From the NCBI GenBank assembly GCA_003648395.1, contig QMPB01000064.1, positions 1-13,431 on the forward strand: 13,431 nucleotides of DNA. Direction: 5' to 3'. The notes beneath the pieces were generated by a model, which had not been told where the DNA came from, made no database searches, and saw nothing but the letters and a program-made list of their open reading frames with translations. The position numbers were made by a program, and so were the translations under genes. Below, one piece after another: positions 7,523 through 13,431 of this stretch. The stretch is from Bacteroidota bacterium (lineage in GTDB: Bacteria; Bacteroidota; Bacteroidia; Bacteroidales; UBA1556). Numbering within the stretch: the first letter of the stretch is position 1; each line of letters begins with the position of its first letter.

Positions 7523-7581
7523 AAGCTCATTTGGTTTTTGCCACCCAAAATTGACCATCGCAAAAAAAACCAAAAGAGCTT
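7523..7581 (+). repeat. Leader hairpin, copy 2
   Basis: The arms 7523-7539 (AAGCTCATTTGGTTTTT) and 7565-7581 (AAAAACCAAAAGAGCTT) pair at 16 of 17 positions around a 25-base loop. GC at 7540-7541 and GC at 7560-7561 allow the stem to extend if As bulge out. The outer AAGC.C/GAGCTT is shared with copy 1 (33-63), while the inner stem is a different sequence that still pairs. This is the pattern of a conserved structure rather than conserved bases. Confidence 0.6.
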
Positions 7582-7699
7582 GATTCAATGTCCTCGCACT
7601 TGGAAGAATAAAACGGTTAAACATGAAACAAAAAAGTATTAATTTTGATGTTCGAAGAAAGGACATCTTCTGGTTGGGGAATAATAAGTTCGTATAAAT

Positions 7700-7759
7700 A
7701 TGCTTCGTTTCGTTGAAAAAATATTGGTAAATGGAAGAACGCCACCCCAAGCGAAGCAT
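7700..7759. repeat. Inverted repeat upstream of second protease gene
   Basis: ATGCTTCG (7700-7707) is the exact reverse complement of CGAAGCAT (7752-7759), 44 bases apart. It is not present in the leader of cassette 1. It could be part of a 5' untranslated structure or an operator pair; function is unknown. Confidence 0.35.
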
Positions 7760-7776
7760 CTTTTCTCCCGAGGAGC

Positions 7777-7810
7777 CTCTCATATAATTGAACTGCGTAA
7801 TGGATGAGAG
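7777..7810 (+). promoter_or_regulatory. Hairpin just upstream of second protease start
   Basis: CTCTCAT (7777-7783) pairs exactly with ATGAGAG (7804-7810) around a 20-base loop, ending 15 bases before the ATG at 7826. If transcribed it would sit next to the ribosome-binding region and could influence translation. The leader of cassette 1 has a different small palindrome at the corresponding place, so no conservation supports it. Confidence 0.3.
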
Positions 7811-7825
7811 AAAAATCAAATTAAT

Positions 7826-10800
7826 ATGAAAAAAGTAATTCTAATAGTCATTTTTATTATTAGTGCAAAAATGAATTTTTATGCACAAACTGTGCAGTGT
7901 CCAGTTCAAATTACTGGGCCATTTATTTGTAATACAACTGATTTAGTTGTTTTACAACAAGAATCAACAAATTGTGCTTCAATATATCAATGGAACAGAA
8001 ATAATTATCCCTACTTGCCAACATCAGCAGATGATCCAATAGTAATAAGGCTTAATATAATTTTTGTTCAGGATCCGTCAGGAGGCTCAAATTTTCAACA
8101 GAACAACACTGAACAGGATGCTATGATTGACGATATGATGGGAGTCCTCAATGATTTATATTCTAATATGTCACCTCCAAATGATTGGAGTTTGTGTCGT
8201 AATATTAATTATGATTATGGTGTAATCCCAGACTTGAAAATCCAATTTGTGTGCGAAAAAATTTATTTACCGTTTCAAGATTGGTCAAATCATGACAAAT
8301 CAATTTGTCCTAATAATGTGAATAATTTATGGTATATGGCTCTTGATAATGCAGTAGCAGCATTACCTAACTATAAACCAGGGATAAATGTATATTGTAC
8401 AACAAACATGAATGTTCAAAATGAACTTATAATTAACCAAACTACAACAGCTCATAATACTACTGGAATCTCATGCTCGCAATATCCGACATACTCCAAT
8501 TACGACAGGACATCTAGGATACACATGCCCGATTACTATACAAAATGGTGGTGGATGAAGAACATTGTACCCACAGATCAATCTGTTAATCCAAATTTGA
8601 ATCCTTATAACCCCACAGTTAGAAGTTGGGATTTTACTACAAAAGGACATGCTCTAGCTCATGAAATAGGGCATTCACTTGAATTATATCACCATTGCGT
8701 TCATTACGGTGTAAATCAATGTCCTGAAAGTTTGATGAACCAGTCTTACCAAAGTTCACATAGTTATTTGCCAGCAACTGAAGTTGGAAATATGTATCGA
8801 GCTATTCAACTTTCAAATGTAAGAAAATTCGTTTTAGGTGACTGTTACAACAGTAATCCTTTAGTATTAACTCAAAATACTATTTGGGATTTTGATGTTA
8901 AATTTTTTCGAGATATTATTGTAGAAAATGGAGCAACACTTACAATCTCTTGTAATTTGTATATGACACGAGAGTCAAAAATTATTGTAAAGTCAGGAGG
9001 AAAACTAATTATTGATGGAGGTAAAATATCAGCTGACGACAGAAGTATTTCGTGGTTAGGTATTGAAGTTCAGGGAAATGCTAACCTGCCTCAATACCCA
9101 ATAACTAATCAAGGAGTTGTTGAAATAATCAATGATGGCACAATAGAAAATGCTAAAATTGGCATATATGCATATCAAGACATTACAATACCTCTTTTTG
9201 GAAGCAGTATAACATATTCTTTAGGTGGTGGAATAATTAGAGCAAATAATGCTAGTTTCATTAATAATGAGGTAGATATAAAAATGGCTCCATATCGTTA
9301 TTTAAACTCTTACAATCAAAAGCCTGTAAATCAAGCAAGTTATATCACAAGAAGTAATTTTGAAACTAATAATGATTTATTTACTACAACCGCTGATATT
9401 ACTCATATTTCTTTGCTAGGTGTTCATGGTTTATTTATTAGAGGTAATACTTTTACTAATACAAATACTTCTTTACTAACGACACAAAAAGGAATCGCAA
9501 TAAACTCTACAATTTCTTCAATAAGTGTAATTCCATATTGCGACCCTCAAAATCCGACTTGTGTGGATGAGCCCAATGAATTCTCAAACCTATATTATGG
9601 TATTAAATGTTATGAGCAAAGTGGAAGTTCAAATCTAATTGTTATTAATGATAATAATTTTGTTGATATTTATAAATCTATATATTTGTCAGGAACAAAC
9701 GGAACCAAAATAACATTGAATAACATTAAATCAGCAGATTTTTTCCCTACTCAAAGTGGTCAACCCTCTCCAGGTGTTCCATACGGTATTTACCTAAACG
9801 GAGGCAAAGGCTTTAGAATAGAAGAAAATCACATCTACCGTCCAGCAAGTAATGGAGCAGCGGTTTCCAATGGTTCAAGAGGCATTATTGTTAATAATAC
9901 AGGTGCCGAAGACAACCAAATATACAGAAATAAATTAAACAACCTATTCTTAAGTGAGCAAGCTCAGGGCTTTAACTCTGGTAAAGGAAGTAAAGCGGAC
10001 AAGGGACTTAAGTTCTTCTGTAATATCTCTGAAACTGATGCTAGTTCTTATGATTTTTATGTGTTTGGGAATTATTATTTGCATAACTGGTCGCTCCATA
10101 GGTCGGGTATTGCTACAACACAAATGCAAAGTATCATAAATTCAAATGGTATTAGTGTGGATGCACCCTCAGGCAACACTTACTCCAATTCGCATCAAAA
10201 CATAAGCCTCCCATTGGATTATGATAATGCACAGGGGCAAATAATTGATTATTATTGGGGAAATATTACTAATTATGCTGGTCGGGTTGAGCCTTTGAAG
10301 TATGCTAATATTAATCCACATCCAATGCAAGGAGAATATGACGCCTGTCCTTCAAAAAACTCCACAGGAGGTAATGGCAATACGCAAACTGAGCTGTATG
10401 CTAAGCTGAATTTAGCTCAAATTGCTTATAATTCATCAAAAGTGATATTAAATATATGGAAAGATGGTGGTAATGCCAATTTGGACGAAGAAGTAGAAAC
10501 CACTCAACCATGGGATCTATATCAAGAGTTTAATAGTCTATTGGCAGAATCGCCTTACTTATCAGAAGAAGTATTGATAGAGGTAATTAATAATCCTTCA
10601 TTTACTTCGCTAATGGTGAAATTACTGATGCTAGCCAACCCTCATGGTAAAGAAAGCTTTGAAGTAATGGAAGCGTTGGAAAATCGACTTCCTGCTATGC
10701 CGCAAACTTATATTGATGAAATTAAAAATCAAGTATCTTCGTCTTCTCAACTCAAAGTATTAGAAGGTAATGTAGCAGCCGATTATCATTTAATAAGCAA

Positions 10801-11533
10801 TATTGGCGAAGATATTAAGAGAATGTATCGTGCTGACAATACCAATGCTTATGCAAAAGACAGCCTAATTGCATTTACAAGCCGCCAACCTGATATATAC
10901 GATAAGTTTGAGCTAGCAAGCATTTACCTTTCCTATGGTCAGTATGATGATATGCAAAATGTATTAAGCGATATACCATGCAACTACGAAATGGATGATG
11001 AAAAGACGGCTGAACTTATTGAGTTTACTACGGCAATAAATATTGCCAAGAATATGCACGAGAATAATCTTTATGAAGAAGGATTAAGTGAAAGCAATCG
11101 TACTAACTTAGAGACTATTTTAAATGCAGACAAACCAATGACATCTCAAATGGCATTGGCATTGTTAAAACGCGATAATCCTGATTATGTGTTTAATGAA
11201 ATAGTAAATGATGTAAGTCAAAATTCAGCTCGTATGGCAAACCCAAAAACTAATAATACTTTGGTAATGCAAAATGATGAATATAAATTATATCCTAACC
11301 CTGCAATAGATTATACCACATTAAAATATAATTGTAAGTATGAAAATCTAAATTATACAATAAGCGATATGCAAGGAAAGGTATTAAAAAACAAATCACT
11401 TAAAACAATTAGTGATATTGCTTCAAATGAGGTTTTAATTAATTTGGGTGATTTAAGTTCAGGTAGTTATCAAATTATTATAAAATCAAATGGACTGACA
11501 CTTTGGTCCGAGAAAATGATTATTACAGAATAA
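7826..11533 (+). CDS. Second secreted M43-like zinc metalloprotease with beta-helix and T9SS sorting domain
   Basis: The 1235-residue product has a signal peptide (about 1-21, ending FYAQ). The protease domain carries HEIGHSLELYH, giving HExxHxxxxxH with H279, E280, H283 and H289. A compact Met-turn-like SLMNQSY follows (M304), only 15 residues after the last His. The Cys-rich insert of the first protease is absent. Residues about 351-845 form the Asn-rich parallel beta-helix-like region, starting with a stretch closely related to the other protein (WDF...KIIV...KLIIDGGKI). Residues about 853-1130 are the helical region, nearly the same in both around IWKDGG and TTQPWD. The sorting domain (1153-1235) starts YKLYPNPAIDY and ends SEKMIITE. 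The N-terminal 350 residues are much more diverged from the paralogue than the rest, so substrate choice probably differs. A Sec then T9SS export route is inferred. Confidence 0.85.
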   Translation: MKKVILIVIFIISAKMNFYAQTVQCPVQITGPFICNTTDLVVLQQESTNCASIYQWNRNNYPYLPTSADDPIVIRLNIIFVQDPSGGSNFQQNNTEQDAMIDDMMGVLNDLYSNMSPPNDWSLCRNINYDYGVIPDLKIQFVCEKIYLPFQDWSNHDKSICPNNVNNLWYMALDNAVAALPNYKPGINVYCTTNMNVQNELIINQTTTAHNTTGISCSQYPTYSNYDRTSRIHMPDYYTKWWWMKNIVPTDQSVNPNLNPYNPTVRSWDFTTKGHALAHEIGHSLELYHHCVHYGVNQCPESLMNQSYQSSHSYLPATEVGNMYRAIQLSNVRKFVLGDCYNSNPLVLTQNTIWDFDVKFFRDIIVENGATLTISCNLYMTRESKIIVKSGGKLIIDGGKISADDRSISWLGIEVQGNANLPQYPITNQGVVEIINDGTIENAKIGIYAYQDITIPLFGSSITYSLGGGIIRANNASFINNEVDIKMAPYRYLNSYNQKPVNQASYITRSNFETNNDLFTTTADITHISLLGVHGLFIRGNTFTNTNTSLLTTQKGIAINSTISSISVIPYCDPQNPTCVDEPNEFSNLYYGIKCYEQSGSSNLIVINDNNFVDIYKSIYLSGTNGTKITLNNIKSADFFPTQSGQPSPGVPYGIYLNGGKGFRIEENHIYRPASNGAAVSNGSRGIIVNNTGAEDNQIYRNKLNNLFLSEQAQGFNSGKGSKADKGLKFFCNISETDASSYDFYVFGNYYLHNWSLHRSGIATTQMQSIINSNGISVDAPSGNTYSNSHQNISLPLDYDNAQGQIIDYYWGNITNYAGRVEPLKYANINPHPMQGEYDACPSKNSTGGNGNTQTELYAKLNLAQIAYNSSKVILNIWKDGGNANLDEEVETTQPWDLYQEFNSLLAESPYLSEEVLIEVINNPSFTSLMVKLLMLANPHGKESFEVMEALENRLPAMPQTYIDEIKNQVSSSSQLKVLEGNVAADYHLISNIGEDIKRMYRADNTNAYAKDSLIAFTSRQPDIYDKFELASIYLSYGQYDDMQNVLSDIPCNYEMDDEKTAELIEFTTAINIAKNMHENNLYEEGLSESNRTNLETILNADKPMTSQMALALLKRDNPDYVFNEIVNDVSQNSARMANPKTNNTLVMQNDEYKLYPNPAIDYTTLKYNCKYENLNYTISDMQGKVLKNKSLKTISDIASNEVLINLGDLSSGSYQIIIKSNGLTLWSEKMIITE

Positions 11534-11541
11534 ATAAAACA

Positions 11542-11578
11542 AAAAGTTTGCTCCTAATATTTGGAGCAAACTTTTATT
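11542..11578 (+). terminator. Rho-independent terminator-like hairpin between second protease and propeller genes
   Basis: AAAAGTTTGCTCC (11542-11554) pairs perfectly with GGAGCAAACTTTT (11563-11575) around the eight-base loop TAATATTT, with an AT-rich tail. It begins eight bases after the protease stop and ends only about 12 bases before the next ATG. A different-sequence hairpin occupies the same position at 3960-3996. The flanking A and T runs would let it work on either strand. Confidence 0.75.
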
Positions 11579-11589
11579 AAATTTTAATT

Positions 11590-13083
11590 ATGAAAAAGTT
11601 GTTTTTGATATCACTAATCTTTTTATCTATTAATTCTTTAGCGCAGTTTGCCACCATGTTTAATGATACACTAAAGCCTTTTGGAGAAGGAGGATATGAT
11701 TTTGCATGTGTTACGCAAGATGATAGTTTTTATTATGCCTTAGGTGGGGTGAATAATTATGAGCCTTATTGGAGTAATATGATTGTAAAGTATGACAAAA
11801 ATTTTAATATAGTTAATAAACAAAAATATATTGATATAGCCTGGCGATATGCTAATTATCCTTATAATACAATTGTTGTTAATGAAAAACAAATCTTAAC
11901 TTGTCCACAGGTATTTAATGATTCCGCTACTTTTGGAAAAATAATGTCAATTGACAAATATTCATTAGATACACTATGGACAAAAATAATTACCCATCCT
12001 GATACAATAATAGCAAATCAACCTAATTCAGGTCAATTTTCGGATTTAACCTCCATAAAACAAACACTTGATGGAGGATATATCCTAACAGGGAATTATA
12101 ATAAAAACTGTATAACAGCCAATCTTCGCTCCTTCCTCCTAAAAATAGATAGCATCGGTAATGTGGAGTGGCGTAGGACTTATCCAAATATTTCATATTT
12201 ATATGATATTGAACTTACACCCAACGGTGGGTATATTGTGATAAATAAAAACTGGGGCACAATAATAGTTGAATTAGATTCAATAGGTAATATTATTTGG
12301 CAACAGAAAATTAATACCGATACAATTAATGCAAATGTTTCGGATATGAGTTACTCTGGAAATAACACATTTGTAGGAATTGTAAAGTATATTAAGAATG
12401 GTAATATTAGCTATCCAGAATATGGACTTATTGTTTTTAAGATAAATATTTCAACAAAACAAATCATATGGCAAAAGAAATATAACATATACAAAAGTCT
12501 AAAATGCGTAGGACTCCACCAAGCCATGGGAGTAGAAACCTTATCAGACGGCAGCATAATAGTAAATGGTACAGTCATTAAATACGGCACAGATTACAGT
12601 GCTTTTATTCTAAAGCTTAATACCAATGGCGATAGTCTTTGGACCAAAACCTACTGTTATAAGAATTCCAATATTTCGCGTAGCCAGTTGAATGATTTAA
12701 TGGCTTGTGATGATGGGGGCTTTCTGGGTGTGGGCTTTTATTCAGCCCAGGCAGGTGGCGTTTCAACAGCTTGGATGTTTAAGACGGATGCTAATGGATT
12801 AGTAGGCTGGGAAAGCCCAAAGCCGAAAGGTAAAAGTGAAATATTTAAAGTATGGCCTAATCCTGCAAGGGATTATGTTAATATTGAGTTTGCTAAAAAC
12901 CTAAAGCAAGAATCTGAGATTATTATTTATAATTCACTAGGTCAGAGAGTAAAGACTTTAATCCTCCAAAAACAACAACTAGAAAAAGAAATCCACCTAC
13001 AAGGTTTTAAAACAGGTATATATTATTTTGAATTACGTGCAAACAATAGTATAATTGGAACAGGAAAATTTATAAAAGAATAA
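11590..13083 (+). CDS. Second exported propeller-like repeat protein with T9SS type A sorting domain
   Basis: The 497-residue product has a signal peptide (about 1-19, ending NSLAQ). The body contains repeats of the same form as the protein at 4011-5564: DGGYILTGNY (161-170), FLLKIDSIGNVEWRR (182-196), NGGYIVI (212-218), IIVELDSIGNIIWQ (225-238), FILKLNTNGDSLWTK (339-353), DDGGFLGVGFY (374-384) and WMFKTDANGLVGW (395-407). The segment LDTLWTK..THPDT near 126-139 is shared with the paralogue. The sorting domain is 419-497 (FKVWPNPARDY to GTGKFIKE), with W instead of Y before PNP. No catalytic motif is seen. It probably forms a beta-propeller exported with, or used alongside, the preceding protease; partnership is inferred only from the repeated gene order. 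The trailer repeat starts directly after its stop. Confidence 0.82.
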   Translation: MKKLFLISLIFLSINSLAQFATMFNDTLKPFGEGGYDFACVTQDDSFYYALGGVNNYEPYWSNMIVKYDKNFNIVNKQKYIDIAWRYANYPYNTIVVNEKQILTCPQVFNDSATFGKIMSIDKYSLDTLWTKIITHPDTIIANQPNSGQFSDLTSIKQTLDGGYILTGNYNKNCITANLRSFLLKIDSIGNVEWRRTYPNISYLYDIELTPNGGYIVINKNWGTIIVELDSIGNIIWQQKINTDTINANVSDMSYSGNNTFVGIVKYIKNGNISYPEYGLIVFKINISTKQIIWQKKYNIYKSLKCVGLHQAMGVETLSDGSIIVNGTVIKYGTDYSAFILKLNTNGDSLWTKTYCYKNSNISRSQLNDLMACDDGGFLGVGFYSAQAGGVSTAWMFKTDANGLVGWESPKPKGKSEIFKVWPNPARDYVNIEFAKNLKQESEIIIYNSLGQRVKTLILQKQQLEKEIHLQGFKTGIYYFELRANNSIIGTGKFIKE

Positions 13084-13087
13084 GTTT

Positions 13088-13316
13088 TAACCCTCGCCAA
13101 AGCAGCCATACACATCCTGCAAACGCCAAACCCCTCGCAATAGCCTTTTGCAGCAAGAGTATGTCTGCCCAACCGCAAAGAAAAGCACAGTAGGCAACAC
13201 GCGATATGCTCCATGCCTAATTTAATGTAGCACGAGAGATTATTCTTACTAATTTAGCTTGATGAAATAGTTGAAAATTATAGTAATAAAGACGGCACGT
13301 AGCATATCGCCATCCG
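13088..13316. repeat. Trailer repeat, copy 2 (hairpin plus attC-like site)
   Basis: This is the second copy of 6433-6663, with 77 of 80 matching bases in its first part and closely matching attC-like arms. The middle, between 13171 and 13198, is the least similar part and contains the R''-like box, which must differ if each R'' tracks its own unit's start. Confidence 0.85.
13102..13168 (+). repeat. Trailer hairpin, copy 2
   Basis: Arms 13102-13123 and 13147-13168 are identical to those of copy 1 (6447-6468 and 6492-6513). The three differences from copy 1 are at 13129, 13131 and 13141, all in the loop. Confidence 0.55.
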
Positions 13317-13322
13317 TTACTT
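13190..13322 (+). other. attC-like recombination site C
   Basis: R''-like GTAGGCAAC (13190-13198); two-base spacer; L''-like arm 13201-13217 (GCGATATGCTCCATGCC); 76-base loop; L'-like arm 13294-13310 (GGCACGTAGCATATCGC), which pairs 15 of 17 with L''; five-base spacer CATCC; R'-like GTTACTT (13316-13322), followed by GCAAGGCT as at site B. It has the strongest arm pairing of the three sites. Confidence 0.6.
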
Positions 13323-13431
13323 GCAAGGCTAAGACCTCCTTATAACAGTTTCCACTGGCACAAGCAAACATAATTCTATATAATTGCTAAATGATTGAAG
13401 GAGTTGTAAATTAAGAAAGAGTTAATTTGGC
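13317..13431 (+). other. Start of a fourth unit, cut by the window end
   Basis: It starts TTACTTGCAAGGCTAAG like cassette 3, but the following bases lack the CCCTCGCCAA leader hairpin. No reading frame of useful length is visible in the 115 bases. If this is a cassette, its R'' box downstream of the window should contain a complement of GTTACTTGC. Confidence 0.4.

Larger units (their letters stand above)
7494..7825 (+). other. Non-coding leader of cassette 3
   Basis: This 332-base stretch holds no + strand gene. The first 110 bases match the leader of cassette 1 and contain the leader hairpin. The rest holds two further inverted repeats (7700-7759 and 7777-7810) before the protease start. 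A long minus-strand reading frame crosses the stretch and the attC-like site, but it is judged to be a by-product of conserved non-coding DNA. No clear TTTG/TAnnTTTG promoter pair was found. Confidence 0.6.
7494..13316 (+). mobile_element. Putative integron-like cassette 3 (protease and propeller paralogues)
   Basis: This 5823-base unit lies between the GTT ends of attC-like sites B and C. It repeats the layout of cassette 1: related leader hairpin, M43-like protease, intergenic hairpin, propeller protein, trailer repeat, attC-like site. Unlike the other two units, its start (GTTACTTGC, 7493-7501) is not an exact complement of its R'' (GTAGGCAAC, 13190-13198). It gives six Watson-Crick pairs, two G-T wobbles and one mismatch. 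The boundary may therefore have drifted, or the two ends may come from different events. Confidence 0.45.

Noticed and set aside
7421..7819. A 132-residue minus-strand reading frame over the leader of cassette 3
   Set aside because: It starts inside the leader's variable part and runs through the leader hairpin into attC-like site B. Its openness reflects conserved non-coding DNA, and the matching part of leader 1 has no equivalent frame. It has no domain and no plausible promoter.
13023..13214. A 63-residue minus-strand reading frame over the second trailer repeat
   Set aside because: For the same reason as its counterpart at 6358-6561: the DNA is conserved but the reading frame is not, and it overlaps the end of the propeller gene.
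1..13431. Insertion sequence or transposon explanation for the repeats
   Set aside because: No transposase, no matching terminal inverted repeats at the outer ends of a repeat copy, and no target duplications were seen. The complementary short ends are offset by a 130-base hairpin on one side only, which fits attC geometry rather than a transposon.

Overview
The window looks like chromosomal DNA from an AT-rich member of the Bacteroidota. Five of its six genes encode exported proteins ending in the type A C-terminal sorting domain of the type IX secretion system (T9SS). Each of these domains opens with a YPNP or WPNP motif and ends in a short basic/aromatic strand. Starts lack strong Shine-Dalgarno sequences, which also fits this phylum. 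All six genes lie on the + strand.

Layout: (1) 1-368, a structured non-coding leader. (2) 369-6435, three exported proteins: an M43/pappalysin-like metalloprotease with a parallel beta-helix and helical C-terminal region, a propeller-like repeat protein, and a small exported protein. (3) 6433-6669, a conserved trailer hairpin and an attC-like site. (4) 6720-7355, one cytosolic-looking jelly-roll protein, followed by a second attC-like site (7367-7499). (5) 7494-7825, a second leader related to the first. (6) 7826-13083, paralogues of the protease and the propeller protein. (7) 13088-13322, a second copy of the trailer and a third attC-like site. (8) 13317-13431, the start of whatever follows, with no gene visible.

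The main observation is that the non-coding DNA has the geometry of an integron cassette array. Three imperfect hairpins of about 130 bases (6538-6669, 7367-7499, 13190-13322) each have outer R''/R'-like boxes, unpaired spacers, inner L''/L'-like arms of 16-17 bases and a 73-76 base loop. Each ends in CCGTT. The first bases of a unit, just after this GTT, are complementary to the R'' box at that same unit's far end. GTTGTCTG at 3-10 matches CAGACAAC at 6538-6545, and GTTGTACGC at 6663-6671 matches GCGTACAAC at 7367-7375. This is what integration of circular cassettes through attC produces. It divides the window into units 4-6663, 6664-7493 and 7494-13316. The boxes depart from the classical GTTRRRY consensus, two units are 6-7 kb and multigenic, and no integrase is present. 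The interpretation is therefore an inference: a divergent or integrase-distant cassette array in Bacteroidota that carries T9SS surface or secreted proteins.

The two large units are related over their whole layout: leader hairpin, protease, intergenic hairpin, propeller protein, trailer hairpin, attC-like site. They differ by one extra gene (5569-6435) in the first unit and by strong divergence of the protease N-termini. Their products are probably exported by the Sec system and then moved by T9SS to the cell surface or medium. Their substrates cannot be told from sequence.
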